Shown here piece by piece: positions 1 to 13,000 of a stretch of 64,000 nucleotides of DNA. The translations under genes and the position numbers were made by a program. The stretch is taken from contig CAJFCJ010000001.1 of NCBI GenBank assembly GCA_904063045.1, positions 999,501 to 1,063,500 of the forward strand, read 5' to 3'. The DNA is from Dimorphilus gyrociliatus (lineage: Eukaryota; Annelida; Polychaeta; Dinophilidae). The first letter of the stretch is position 1, and each line of letters starts with the position of its first letter. The notes beneath the pieces were generated by a model. It had not been told where the DNA came from. It ran no database searches and saw only the letters and a list, made by a program, of their open reading frames with translations.

Positions 1-323
1 ATAGATACAATAAAAAGGCCGCCAAATCTTTAGAGAAATTTACTGTACCGAAAATGGGAGCTCTTATCATATCAAAATTTGAAGAGTTGGTTGATTTATA
101 CGAAAATGAACAAGAGGATAATGTCTCAGCACTTTACTATGAGAAATGGATTCATTCAGGAACAGAGGTGGAGTTATGGAATGGAACAAAGGCAAAAATT
201 GTTGATCTGGACGAATATGGCTATCTAAGGGTCTTTACAGAGTCTGAAGAAATAGTTAGTGTTCATCCTGATGGAAATAGTTTTGATATGACCCGTGGTT
301 TAATTTTACCTAAAATAAAATAA
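1..323 (+). CDS. HLCS: Holocarboxylase synthetase (biotin-protein ligase), C-terminal end, partial
   Basis: This is the final coding exon of the ligase that attaches biotin to carboxylases. The frame is open from base 3 and runs past the internal ATG at 54, so that ATG is not the start; the gene begins outside the window. The visible 106 or so residues match the C-terminal domain of animal HLCS: a YNK-type segment, a helix (LIISKFEELV), then LYY..W.HSG, a small beta barrel, and the hallmark VHPDGNSFDM..GLILPK ending. The last codons are unusually AATAAA-bearing: a poly(A) hexamer lies at 314-319, immediately before the TAA at 321-323. The biotin-carrying enzyme subunit PCCA lies about 16 kb away. 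Identification is by recognition of the conserved tail only; the catalytic core is not in view. Confidence 0.92.
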   Translation, partial: RYNKKAAKSLEKFTVPKMGALIISKFEELVDLYENEQEDNVSALYYEKWIHSGTEVELWNGTKAKIVDLDEYGYLRVFTESEEIVSVHPDGNSFDMTRGLILPKIK

Positions 324-380
324 GAGTAATTCAGAATAATTATATTCTATAAACGATGTTAAAAAAGAGATAAAAGATTA

Positions 381-2898
381 TCATTGCTGATGCGTAACAT
401 AGTAATCGTGGTAATACATAAGAATTGCTATAGGTTGGCCAATAATTAAAGTAATCCATACAGCCATATTTCCATACTTTCCATCAAGATATTTTTTAAC
501 GAAAAGGGCAAAAGGTACTTGACTCAACATAGCTGTAAACGCCCACAATCGGAACATTCTTAATGGAACACTAACAAGATACTGAAAAAAAAATTGTTAT
601 CAATTGAAGAGTTCAAGACCATCAAGATTATTAGAATTAAAAATAGAAATTTAAGAAAAATATATGAACCTCGTGGAAAAATGCTGAAGCCAGAAAAACG
701 AAAACACCAGCTGACATTTTACTATATCCTTTGGATAACATTGGTTTATAAAGGTGGCGTAAAGCCCATTTATGTACGGGTATATTCCAATTTTGCCAAA
801 ATGATGAAACATCTTCTGCATTCCACCAATCTCTATAGAAAGTTCTATCGCCAAATTGTAATAGTTCGGCAACAACATTTAAACATGAGTGAAAGAACCA
901 GTAGAAAAATATCAACCAAATAAAGTGATTCGGTATCTGTAGAAAAGTGAGATTAGATGAATTTTAGGATTAGTTTAAGAAAAGACGAATAAAAAAATAT
1001 TCAGTAATAATAAACTTACAGCTAGTTTCAATAGTCGCTCTACGACATTACTAATTTCCATCTTTTTGAAAGGGATTAGTGCATTATTAACAGTAGGTAT
1101 AATCCATTGTTGAATAAGGCAAAGCATTAAATGTGACAAGAAGAGCTAGAAATATAAAAATATACAGTAAAATATGTATATATATATATATATATTTGTA
1201 TATAACTATAAATTTTTATTTACCATTTCTAGAATACGTTTTATTAAAAATCGTTTTCGAATTCGAGACGATCTTGGAAAGTTTAATTCGTAACAAAGAG
1301 TTGGTGCAAACAGAAAATAGTAGATATCTATATTTAAAGGAAATATATACAGTATATAGATAAACTATCTATACATTGCAAACTAGATAATTATACCTTT
1401 TAAATTGATATTATCAGGATACTTTTGAAAATGTTCACGATTATTTTCAGTTAATTCAGCTGAATTTCTTACTGTAAATTAAACAAAGACATAAGTTTGA
1501 CAAAAAAGTAATTAATGAATCAACTTACAATTTCCCTGCGATGAAACGGATTTAAATCGGGTTCTACCCGATTTTTTCTGTAGTGTTTCCAAATCTTGAC
1601 GACACCATCTATTAACGTCGGCATAGGATATCAATTTAAGAAAAACGATAGTATAAACAGCAAGTGTGATCGAAGAGAAAACTGTAAAATCAGAAAAAAA
1701 AACATAAAGAAATAACATTTAATCGATTTCTTGGAAATCAATAAAAAGGAAGTAGAAAACAATTACCTGGACTCGGATGAAAATAAAGTATAACAACTGC
1801 AGGGTACAATATTATCAAGAGCCAATTAGCTTTTAATAGCTTTCTTGCTCGATCCTCGGAAATTCGGTTCTATTGTTAACGATAGAAATTAATATTCATG
1901 AACAGGGGCAATGCTATATGTATAATAAATATCTTATTACATCACTTAAAAGAATTTCCAAGTAGAATGAAAAAAGAATGAAAAAATTGGTGGCTGAAAG
2001 AGAATTACAAATGCATATATTTCTTAGAATAGTATAAATAATTTCAGCCTACTTATAATAAGGGCAAAGCAAGGCCAACTATAAGGATCCTTCGCAAGGT
2101 GTCTTACCCAAGCAATAGGATCAATAAGTATACCATATCTGAAAGAATGAATAATGATGAATAATAAACATGCAACCAAGAACATTCGATGTAGACTTAC
2201 TTAATCAAATTTTCAAGAGCAACTCTTGCGTTTGAAAGAACTAATAAAATTATACATAAATTGAGCAATCCTCTATAATCACCAAAACCACTGGATGAGC
2301 TAAATAAGGAATCGGCCCTTTCATGGCAACTGAAAAAAAATAAAAATAGATTGTATATGTTTTGTAAACATAGAAATATTTCTTTGTTGTTGATCACGTG
2401 ATTAGCTTCACTCCAACACGTGCCTGACCTGGAAGAGGAAAGCTAGACAAAAAGTCACGCACAGGTCACACGTGTAAAAGTTATTAAGTATTTTTTGTTG
2501 TTGCGAAAGAGGTATAGAATTATTAATTGCAATCATTCCTACCCAAATTTTAAACTTTTTATTTTTGAGCAACTATAGCAAATTATTTCCTCATGTTCGT
2601 GAAGCCAAGGAAAGTAAGTAGCAGCGAATTCACTGAGACGAGATTCTTTTTCCTCTTTTTTTGTGAATGGGGTGTCGACTCTACTCGGTGTAGTTCTAAA
2701 TTGGGCTCTGTAAGTAACTGGAAAATGACAAAGGCACTCATCGTCTGGGTCTCTTTGATGGACTACACCAGAGACAAGATTCTTCGTCAGGCCGGTAACC
2801 ATCGTCCTCCTTCTAAGATAATTATCACTGTCTAGCTCGTCATCCCCTTCTAACTTCCATGTTCGGATAGAAGTTCTTGATATACAGTCGCGGCTCAT
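381..2898 (-). CDS. DGAT1: Diacylglycerol O-acyltransferase 1 (MBOAT family)
   Basis: This is the ER membrane enzyme that acylates diacylglycerol to make triacylglycerol. Read on the minus strand, exon 1 (2543-2898) starts MSRDC and encodes a poorly conserved cytoplasmic N-terminus with an RRR cluster. Its donor joins in phase to exon 2 (from 2329), giving [16 protein letters not shown] and [13 protein letters not shown], both diagnostic of DGAT1. Later exons give F[14 protein letters not shown], QQW.IPT, an [30 protein letters not shown] block, and SAFFHE joined to [15 protein letters not shown]. The FYxDWWN motif and the catalytic MBOAT histidine in SAFFHE are intact. The protein ends [14 protein letters not shown] (TGA at 381-383). 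It has many short introns; intron 1 (2330-2542) is longer and holds an E-box cluster. Exact borders of the middle exons were not all resolved. Confidence 0.93.
1171..1197. repeat. (TA)n microsatellite in a DGAT1 intron
   Basis: Alternating TA lies in a DGAT1 intron, between the exon encoding QQW.IPT and the one encoding the DVNRWCR segment. Confidence 0.8.
2395..2474. promoter_or_regulatory. Three CACGTG E-boxes inside DGAT1 intron 1
   Basis: Perfect palindromic CACGTG hexamers lie at 2395-2400, 2417-2422 and 2469-2474. The first sits in an extended TCACGTGA context, the form preferred by MiT/TFE and USF bHLH-zip factors. All are within the 213-base first intron of DGAT1. A regulatory role is inferred from clustering and position only. 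Confidence 0.45.
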
Positions 2899-4159
2899 AT
2901 TCGGCTGTTCAACACTGCCGACACAACCGTCAATAAGCGTTTGATTGATTTTGTCGGAACCGGATCAATGTCAAGGCTACACCGGTTGTAAACAAACAGT
3001 CGAGCTCAACACTCAGCCGAGTCTGAGTGCTCTAAATGTAAGATAAATGAACTCACGGCTTATCGCTTCTAGAAAACTTTTCGCGTCGAGACTCTTCTGC
3101 CTGGAATGACACTCTACTACAACTAATACGACGTCTAACCAATTTTTTTCCCGGCTCCGCCATAATTCGTCTCGTTTCAGTGGAAAAAAACTATCGAAAA
3201 ACACACACAATCGAAAACGGGTATTTAAAGTAGCGGTGAATTTAAACAAAATTTGCCTAAATTCTTTTGGATATGTTTATTTAGATCATTCACCCTGAGC
3301 TAATTTGAATAAAATTTTCCATCATAAATGATCTTTTCTACATATGCCACTAAATATGGCTTATTAAATACGCAAAAAAAATGGAGAAAAAATTCAGTTT
3401 GGAATGTCTGTAAAGGGGAACAGGTCAAAAATAATCACAAAGAGTGCACTAATTACAGGCTCACAATAAATAATTAGCTATTTCAGAGTACAAAGCAAAC
3501 ATATAAACATTAGAGTTATTTACTTCTCGCCGACCTAATCTTAGCTATAAACACGTAATGCATCTTTTATTTGATCTAGCGTGAATGTAACGCATTATTG
3601 CATTGTACTATTAAAAAAATGACTAAAGAAAAAAAAAAACAAAAACGCAACTTTAGATAAAAGCTGGTAGTCTAATCTAATACGATTGTACTTTGACCAT
3701 TGAGGTTAAAGTTTGATAATTAATCTCTCTCTCTCTCCGAAAAAATGAACCTTAATGATCTAATTATTATTATAATTTGTATCTTTGAATATACTCCAAA
3801 AGAACAAAAAACAATAATAAACAATAACAAAAAAGAAGCGTATATATAGATATCTATATATATATAAATTTATACTGCTTATCGTATAAGAGCAATGTTA
3901 AGAACGTTTAAAAATAGTTTATTATGTCTATTTAGTTGATAATCTCTCTTCTTTGGGGATAATTCAATTTCAATTGAGTTTTATATAATTTATTGAATTC
4001 AAATAGAACGAAATGAGTCTATTGCGTAACAAAGAAGAATAAATAATTTCTTCCTTAAAAACCAATAAATACAAATTAGTGAATCAGGATTATTAAGTAT
4101 TGAAATAAAATTAAGTATATTGGAGACAAAAAATTGAGTTTTACTAAGTTAAACTTCAT
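2899..4159. other. Intergenic: DGAT1 upstream region and BBS2 3' flank
   Basis: No convincing gene is present. The part near 2900-3250 is richer in GC than its surroundings and probably contains the DGAT1 promoter and 5' UTR. A perfect 7-base inverted repeat (CACTCAG/CTGAGTG, 3010-3016 and 3023-3029) is present. A short CT run lies at about 3724-3737 and TA-rich tracts at about 3840-3870. A 78-codon minus-strand reading frame at 3013-3249 has no recognisable domain and is not called. Confidence 0.5.
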
Positions 4160-7100
4160 TTATAAAGATCCAGTTGAAATTATCTTGAAAAGTGCTGCGA
4201 CATTATTACTTTTAATTGAGTTTCTGCAAGCTGTGATGACTTGATTCTTATATTTCCCAACTGAAATGTAAGCGAAGAAGATAAAGAATGTAAACAATTA
4301 TGAATTTTTTTTCTATTGTTAAATAAAAAGGAAAAAAAATGGTCATTAACCTCTTAATTTTCCAGCCTTCTGAATTATTTGATTCAGTTGTTTCAAGCAG
4401 TTGAGTAACTCTGTATGATTCGTAGATCGTACTTTGTAACCATTGATGAGATCTTTATTGAAATTGAACAGATCCATATAATTTTTTCTCATACTTTTGC
4501 TGTAAAGTTGTAGATAAATGTTATCCTTATAGTTATTATCTCAAAAGGAAATATTGCTACTAACATGTCACCTAACAATCTAGCATCTTCCGCTCTAACT
4601 ATTAAATTTTTTATTATATTGGAATGATCGGCCATTTCTGCTGTAAGCTTTTGACCAGCAGCGTGAAATTCATCAACTTTAGATAGAATGTTGCCTAATT
4701 TTTCCATCTCTTCGGGAAAATCTGCAGTGACTTGTAAATCTTCTATATTAAGGAAAGTACAAAGGGTTTGAATCAAATCGGCTGCGACATCCATATCATT
4801 TGTTCTAATAGTAACCTATTTAATAGTAAAATTTTTACCATCTTGGATAAAACATGTTTATTAATTTAACTAACCTCTCCACGACCTGTCATAGTAAATG
4901 ATACGGCTCCTAAGGTTCTAAGGGCTTGGAAGTTAATATTTAAATCAGGTCCATCACACTTAAAATCCTCGCTTAATAAGAAATTTTGATTAATCCATAA
5001 AACAATCTACAATTATTAGTGTTGTTCGTTTAATATCTCACAAAAAAAATTTCCTGAGTACATACTCTATTGATTCTCTCATGGATTTTAAAAGTAACAT
5101 GTCCAGCTGGTTCTGGAAGGTCTGTTTTTGTAATTAGAGCATACATAGAAAACTTAGGTAGTTGTCTTGATAATTCAAATACGTGAAATTGAGTGCTAAT
5201 ATAGAAATGATAATATTTTAAAAGTATTGAAAAATTCATAAGAATTATTCTTACCTTGATTTATAACCAACGAAAACTTTTAAATGTAAATCAATAGGAA
5301 AATCTTTATTAGGAAATAATGATATGGACATTTCCTGACCAATTTTTTGCTTAGGAGGATGTCTGTTTAACGTTTAAGGAGAATAATATTTACTACATCT
5401 TTCAGAAAATAGATAAGAAAGATAGACCAAGGTTTATACTAACGAAACGTGACATTCATTCTCAAAGATACCCTCTGCAAATATTATTGCCGATCTAACA
5501 ATCGTTTCTAGTAGAGAAATTGAATAGAATTAACTATTTTATAGTAAATAAATAGTACCAATATAATAATACTTACCGTTTGAAGTTGATATTATCAGAT
5601 TTACATGAGGCTGAATAAAAAATAAAAATAGATAGAAATTACATCAATATGAAATATTATTAGTAATTGTATGAACAATAGAAGAAATGTAAAAAAGAAT
5701 ATTTCTATCATTCTTAATTAAGTGTTAAACTTAGAATCTTTAATGAAACATTTTCATTTTCACTTTTTTTTTAATGTTATATCAAGAAATAATCATTAAT
5801 TAAACTGCATTTTGCTTTAAAGTAGTAAAAAGATATACAGTATAATGATGATAAATATTTGAATATATCGTTAATTTTAGAAAAAAATTGATTGTTGAAA
5901 TAGTATATTGGATAATAGAGCACAAAATATTTGAAAAGATTTTTAGAGTGTTGTAACGAAGGATCAGAAATGAAAGTGAAGTTTTGTGAATTATACCTTT
6001 TCACCGCTCTGATAAAAGTTGAATATATATTGTTATATATTTATAATTGTGTGTAATTATGTATATACAGTATATGTATATATGAATAATATTAATATAA
6101 AACTTTAAACTTACTCCTACGTGGGTTGTTCCGGCGGATATGGTCAAAGACGTTTGAATAGTTGTATCTGCCTATTAAAGTGATAAAATAAACAGGTAGC
6201 TTTGCATTATATATAACAAAGTATTTGCAATAGAAAAAACTAACGGGTATAATTCCCATCTCCTTCTGATCCAACTCGCCCAATCCTGATGGTCTTATCA
6301 TTTTACTTGCTTTTAGATTTTCTTCGTAGTTACGCAATTCAAGTAGTAGATTCTATATAGATGAAAATATCTCAAATGTGGAGAATATTCAAAGGAGAAG
6401 ACCATACCTGCTTCCTTTGAGTTAGTTCTCTTAGCGCTTCTTGTTCAGTATTCGTGTCTTGTAATGATTTAGACCCGCCAAATCCACCACCACCTCCTGG
6501 TGTAGCGCTTGTTATTCCATCTACCGCAATACCTCTACTTGCATTTTCTGGAGAAATTTGGTTGAATCCCTTTAATTCACCTTCTGTGCTAGCTATTATT
6601 AGACATTCATTGCCATCCATTTTATAATTCCCCTATATAGCGATATAAAAATACTTTTGAGGGTAAACTGTAATACAATTAATGATAATGATTTACGTGA
6701 ACTATTCCAGCTACTGCAGTTTTCATGTTATCTTTATATATAACTTCTCCAGCTTTATCAGTTCTAACGTCAAATTTGCCATTACTCCATCCTGTAATTA
6801 ATTCATCTACACCGTCGCCGTTCAAATCGAAAGAATGCAAAGAAGTTGGATGATTTTTTGACTTTTGAAAGAAATAGTTAAATGTTAAAGGTAATGTGAT
6901 TATATACAAAACCTTACTTACTTTTATTCTCCAAAGTCGGGTGTTTTTGTCATAAACACCAACAGTTCCGTTATTTAGAGAGTATCCAAACTTGTTGTCT
7001 GACATACGACAGAGATCTAAAATAACCTGAAAAAAATATAATATTTTTACTTTTATATTAAAGAGACGATAATTGAAATCTAATACGTCTGTCTCGGATA

Positions 7101-7867
7101 ACTCAGCTAAGATTGCGTCTTCTTGAAACACACGAATATCAAAATCTTCTGACCCAACAATTAACTCATTCTGATTATCGTTGTTGAAATCAACTAATTC
7201 TAAAGATCTAACATTATCACCAGTAACCTTGTAAATAAATATACATCATTTATGACTATATTAAAAATATAAAGAAACGAACTGTCCAAAAACCTTCTTC
7301 TCCATCTTTGTCAAAACCCTGAAGTGAACAATTTCCTCCAGCAATAACCATAGTTTTTTCCAAACCACCTAATTTTCCAATTACTAAAGCATTACTACCG
7401 TCAGCGGTCTATGTTGAAAAGTTTAACTTTAAAATTTGAAATTATGTTTGCTGTTGAAATACAAACTTCCTTGTAAAAAAGGTCAGTATTCGAATGAACA
7501 TTGTAAGCTAAAAAATTAGTAGGAGTTCCAATGAAGAGTGTGTCACCACTGGACCGATCTTCTTCGTTAAATGAACCGCTAATTACAGCGCTAATGGATT
7601 GATTTATATTTAAGAGTGATATCGAGCTATTTCCTTTGCCTTCTAAGCGACCACCATATATTTCTTGCGGTGCGTGTGGGCTATGAATGAAAACCTAAAG
7701 CAAATATAATAATCGTGATAAGGTAATGACATTAACATTTCACTTTAAACCTTTCCGCCTGTTGTTGCACAAGCTAAACTTGGATGTTTTCCATCAAAAT
7801 ACCCCAAACTAACCATTCGAGGATTGATTTTCATATTTAACTTTAAAGTGAATATTGGTAGCAACAT
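4160..7867 (-). CDS. BBS2: BBS2, BBSome subunit
   Basis: This is a core subunit of the BBSome, the coat complex that moves membrane proteins in and out of cilia. The start at 7867 gives [19 protein letters not shown], which lines up with the N-terminus of vertebrate BBS2. The exons then encode the N-terminal beta-propeller: [65 protein letters not shown]. Next come [19 protein letters not shown], the [18 protein letters not shown] segment, the appendage and coiled-coil part ([24 protein letters not shown]), and a C-terminus of [15 protein letters not shown] ending TGSL (TAA at 4160-4162). The FxxDLNxDGxxE repeats resemble calcium-binding loops of beta-propellers. There are about 15 exons with short introns. 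The start lies 308 bases from the divergent COPE start. Confidence 0.95.
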
Positions 7868-8175
7868 TCTTGACTATTAGAATTCCAAATACTTTAATAA
7901 ACAAATTATTTATAGTGTTTCTTTTTTTTTTAAAGTTATTAGAACTACACCGATAAAAAAGACATACACGAAACACAAATATTCGAAACTGTAATCTGGA
8001 TAATAGCTCCTAGGCAAAATACCCTCAAACTATTGAATGAAATGCACGCGACGGTAACATGACGGGAGCCATATTAGTATTGCTAAATTATGCTTGGGAA
8101 TGACTGTACAAACCACTGGATAGTTCCACGTTAAGCAACACCTGAACTCGCGTATGCGCACAGAATCTGTACACG
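7868..8175. promoter_or_regulatory. Shared divergent promoter region of BBS2 and COPE
   Basis: Only 308 bases separate the two divergent start codons, so both promoters must lie here or overlap. No TATA box was obvious at a consistent position. A bidirectional promoter is inferred from geometry alone. Confidence 0.5.
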
Positions 8176-9403
8176 ATGGCAAGTGAAAACGATCCCCTTC
8201 TCGACATAAAAACAGCTTATTACACCGGTAATTTTCAACAGTGTATTAATGAAGCACAAAAGTTAAAGGTAAATTTCTAAATTTAAATACTTCTAGAAAA
8301 AGAATACTCTAATTCAAAACAATCCATCGATAATAAAACAGTTCCTTCTTTTCGTGTAGGTATCTTCGGATCTGGCAGTTGACAGAGACATTTACATGTA
8401 CAGATCTTATATTGGTCAGCGTAAATATGCTGTAGTCTTGGATGAAATCACTTCAGGAAGTCCTGACAAACTTCAAGCTGTTCGTCGATTGGCCGACTAT
8501 TTATCAGATACATCTAGGGGACCTCAAATTGTTTCTGAACTTGACAAACTTATGTCAACTGGATCTATAGACATTGAAAATGATACATTCCTAGTATGTG
8601 CTGGTAGTATTTACTACAACGAAAGATGCTATGAATCTGCATTAAAATTATTACACCAATCTGACTCTTTAGAGAGTCTGTCATTGATGATTCAAATTCT
8701 CTTGAAAATCGATCGGGTTGATCTGGCTAGGAAAGAATGGAAAAAGATGCAGCATATAGAGGAAGATCATATTCTAACTCAATTAAGTCTTGCTTGGGTT
8801 AATCTATCTATGGTACGTTGCAAGAGACATCTTTATATTAAAAATATTCATGGGTTTTTTTTTTCAACTAGGGAGGGGAAAAGTTGCAGGAAGCCTATTA
8901 TATTTACCAAGAAATGTGCGATAAATATATATCAACGCCATTACTTTTGAACGGTCAAGCTGCATGCTACATGCAACAGGGAAAATACGATGATGCTGAT
9001 ACGGTTCTCCAAGAAGCTTTAGACAAAGTAAGGAGCATTTCGTCCTACGTTGTTTATCAAATTAAATGTTTGATTTATTTTCTAGGACAGCAACAATCCT
9101 GAGACTCTTATCAATATGACTGTTCTTTCTCAACATTTAGGAAAAGCACCCGAAGTTTGTATTAATATTAAGGGGATAACAGTAAGAAAAAAACTGAAAT
9201 GATTATTTTTCCTTCAGGTTAGCAATCGTTACATCTCGCAGTTAAAAGATTCGCATAGAAAGCATCCTTTTGTACAAGACTATTTGAATAAGGTAACAAT
9301 TTTATCATTTTTATTTTCACTATTATTAATAACTTTCTTCTAATTACAGCAAAATGAATTCGATAGAATCGTTATGAATTATGGACCATCAGTAACTGCT
9401 TAA
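8176..9403 (+). CDS. COPE: Coatomer subunit epsilon (epsilon-COP)
   Basis: Epsilon-COP is a TPR-like solenoid subunit of the COPI vesicle coat, working in Golgi-to-ER retrieval. Exon 1 begins [20 protein letters not shown] and reaches [11 protein letters not shown] before a GTAAAT donor. Later exons give [129 protein letters not shown], then [20 protein letters not shown] and [18 protein letters not shown]. It ends at TAA 9401-9403. This is a full-length match in order to the roughly 300-residue family. An AATAAA lies 16 bases after the stop (9419-9424), predicting a very short 3' UTR. Confidence 0.95.
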
Positions 9404-9418
9404 AAGAAAATTTAGAAA

Positions 9419-9424
9419 AATAAA
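9419..9424 (+). terminator. Poly(A) signal AATAAA of COPE
   Basis: A canonical AATAAA begins 16 bases beyond the COPE stop codon. Confidence 0.6.
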
Positions 9425-10045
9425 CACTTAATTTAAAACTTTAATGATATATCTTCTAATATTTATAACTTTAAAATAGACAATTTTTTCTGGTAATTCA
9501 TATCTTTACGGGATTTTCACTGTCCACAAATTGTTCATTTTATTTAATGAAAAATGTACCAAAACATATGCATTTCATAAGTTTCGGATATAAATAAGCT
9601 GCCCAAACTAATTGATATTCGTACACAATATACTTTATATTAGCATCATTGATTACCTAGGTTTTTGACTGCGAAGAGTATCTCTTCTGCTTGATATAAA
9701 ATAAACATTGTTGATCAATACAATCGATTGAATAGATTGTTTGAATAAGGGCGGAACATGGAACGTTGACTAATCGAAAACCCTTCTGGAAAACTTATAG
9801 TGTCCTTGTTTTGTTATTCAACAACTGTCGATAGTCTATTCAATTGATTAATTATCTTAGGTGGGAGAATCAGCATACACTAACAAGATGTCGCTTCATA
9901 CTGGTTGATTAAAACCAATTGGCGAGCAAAGAAAGGACAACATATCGAAGTACTAAATAGACAAAATTATCTTGACTTTTTCATCATAAAGTTAATAGAT
10001 TTAGAATAGCTGTATGATAAGGTAGCTTTATAGGATCAATTTGTC
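9425..10045. other. Intergenic between COPE and NPHP3
   Basis: No gene was seen. The stretch is AT-rich and presumably holds the NPHP3 promoter and 5' leader. No recognisable repeat or RNA gene was found. Confidence 0.4.
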
Positions 10046-13000
10046 ATGGGTAATATGTTTAAACGTCAAAGTGAAGTTCACATTGATAATGAAGTAAGTA
10101 GTCACCTTTTTTTTTAAATTTTTTATACAAGTATTACCTACATAAAGATAAAAGCAAGACCGAAGTTAGGAGGGAAAAAACCTCCCAAAAATCAATCCGT
10201 CAGTGGATCTCAATTATCTCAGGAGAGTCATGCTGACACCGAAGACTCAAGCAAATTATGTACGCCTACATATAAATTGTTAATAAATTATTTATTTATG
10301 AAGTCCATAAATAGCTTACAGAGAGTTGGAGATTAAAAGGAAAACTTTAGAGAGTGAACTGAACGAAATGAAAATTTTATTAACAAAATTAGAGGACGAA
10401 AATCGAAGAATGAAGAATGAAAATAGGGTAATTAACCTGAAAAGAACCATCAAAATTTCCTAATTAAATATACTATTTGCTTTAAAAGGCAATGCAGAGA
10501 ACAAGGGATAAATTAGCTCAGGAGAAGGAGCAAGCGCTAGAGGCAGCAGAAAACGCTTTAAGTAGGTCGAATTTCTTTGAACAAGATCGAGATAAAATTC
10601 AAAGACAATTTAAAGTATTAATCTTAATTATAAATTCACTAAAAAGACTATTTTAACAATGATTTTATAATATTCTAAAAAGATATTTAGAGAAACAAAG
10701 GAATCTGAAATTCAAAATTTACTGCAAGCTCGCAGAGATTTAGAACAAAAACTGTCAAGATTTGCAACAATTGATGAGAATGACGGATCTCATTTTGATT
10801 TAACGAATGGTAAGTAATATTTTTATAATATAATATTTAATTAGAATTAACTAATAGGATTAATTTAAAAATTAAGGAAACTGGTGGAGTCATATTGGAA
10901 GTGAACCTAGTCTAGGAAGTATGGTTCATTTAAATAACGAAAAAAATGACTTTAATCAAAATCAAATTGTCTCTGATACTGGAACTCCTTATTTAACAAT
11001 AAACAAAGGTATTATTTTATAATGATTATAATTTGAATAAACTAAATACTTGAATGTTTTTAGATGACTGGCATACAGCAATGGCAAATTTATCTCAAAT
11101 AATGCCCTCATTCGAACAGCATAGCGAAAGTTCAGTTTTTAAAATTTTTGTATCTGCAGCTCAAGATGCTTTACCTACTTATGAACTTTTCAAACAAAAG
11201 CATTTTGAAAGTCTTCAATCGCTTTGCTTACAAGCTGGAAAGGGATTATTATTTGTTCTATTAGCCGACGATTTCGATAAACCGATTGCTCATGTAAATA
11301 TTTTGCATTAATTCAATATAATATTTTAAATATTCATGTTTCAGTTACAAAATATTGCCAGACAAACTCAGAGAGAAGATTGCAATATTTTTCTAGCATT
11401 TTGGAATAATCAATCAACTAATAACTTAAAAAGTGATTTTGATAGATATATACTTTTCAAGGAAGATGCCAAACCTGTTGTTATTTGCCTCAATTCATCC
11501 TGTTCAAACGAGTAAGATATCTATCCAGTATTATTATTATTATTATATCTTAAATATGTATAATAATAAAACAGAACCATTATCGATATGAAGTTAAAAG
11601 TATCCAAGGTTCCCTTACTGAAATTATTTGAGTATAGTCAGTTTGATGATATTTCTGATTCTGTTGCTAAAGAACTTGAAAGTTGTATGAAAAGGGTAAT
11701 TTATTGGCTGTTTATAATACTTTTAATAAGCAAGTAGTAGTGTTAATTTAATGATTTTTTTGTTTGTTTTAGATTATGGATATGGAACCACCTTCGAGTG
11801 ATGAAATTAAACCCCTTTGTCAAGTAGAGGCTTTCGATCCTATGACAGATTTTGAACAACACGATTTATTCAAACATTTTAGCAATAGTTCTTGCGAAAT
11901 TCGATTTGAATTGGTAAATATACTGCTATTCAAAATACGATAGACCTCTTTTAATAAACAATGTAAATATTTTCAATAGTTGTATGAAAAGATAAATTCT
12001 CATGTTTCACCTGCGGGTCCTTTATCACCACTTATTGTTCATGGCTATCCTGGTTCTGGGAAATCTTTGTTGTTGGCTAAATGGTTAATTTATAAGATTT
12101 ATTCAATTTAATATCCTATATTCTTCTCCCTTTTTAAAATTGAATGTTTTTTCTATATAGGATTGAGCTTCAACAACAAAAGAGGGAAAAAGTTAATATA
12201 TTATACCATTTTGTTGATGACTATTCTTCTCCTAGTGCACTTTGTTGTCTGATTATGAGACGCTTCTCTCAAAAGCTTTTATCATACGTTCCAAATCCTC
12301 CATCCATGTCCTACTGTCCTGAGAAATTGATATCAGACTTTGTAAAGTGGCTTGAAAAGGTTTCGTCTAGAATTAGTAATGGAATTATATTAATTATTGA
12401 TAATGCTCACATGATTTTGGTATTTCTAATATATTTCTAATCAAAACGAAAAAAACAAAACAGTAATTTCTTTTCCAGAATGTTGAGACTATGCTTAATT
12501 GGCTACACGACCCTTTACCAGTTAATGTTCGAGTACTACTATCCGTTGCCAGTGATAAGATGCCACCTTCCTGGAAGTAGGTTTCATTAAAAAAAATGAC
12601 CTATTTATAAATACTATATTGTTTATAAACAATCCATCGTTAAAGGTCATGGCCATCTTGTCAATTGGAATCGCATTCAAAATCTCATATTAGAAGTCTT
12701 TTTCTAAACGAATGGACTTGCAACGAAAGTTTACACAGCACTTTTGAATTTACTGAAGATCAGTTGAATTTCATTGTAGAACAATGTTCGCTAACTGATT
12801 CTAAATCTGTATCAAGATTTATAATCTTATTAGTTAGATCTATTGGAAGGTAATGAATACAAACACTGTAAATAACAGAAAGTACTAATCCTATAACTCG
12901 TTTCAAGCTTATCGAAGAAGGATACTTTTGGCGAAAATATAAGAATGTTTGCGAAATGTGTCAATTGTGAACAATTGTATGAGACCATTTTAAGGCATAG

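Noticed and set aside
594-923. Plus-strand reading frame of 109 codons
   Set aside because: It is antisense to conserved DGAT1 exons and has no domain of its own.
3013-3249. Minus-strand 78-codon frame upstream of DGAT1
   Set aside because: No family features and no start or splice context; it probably lies in 5' flanking sequence.
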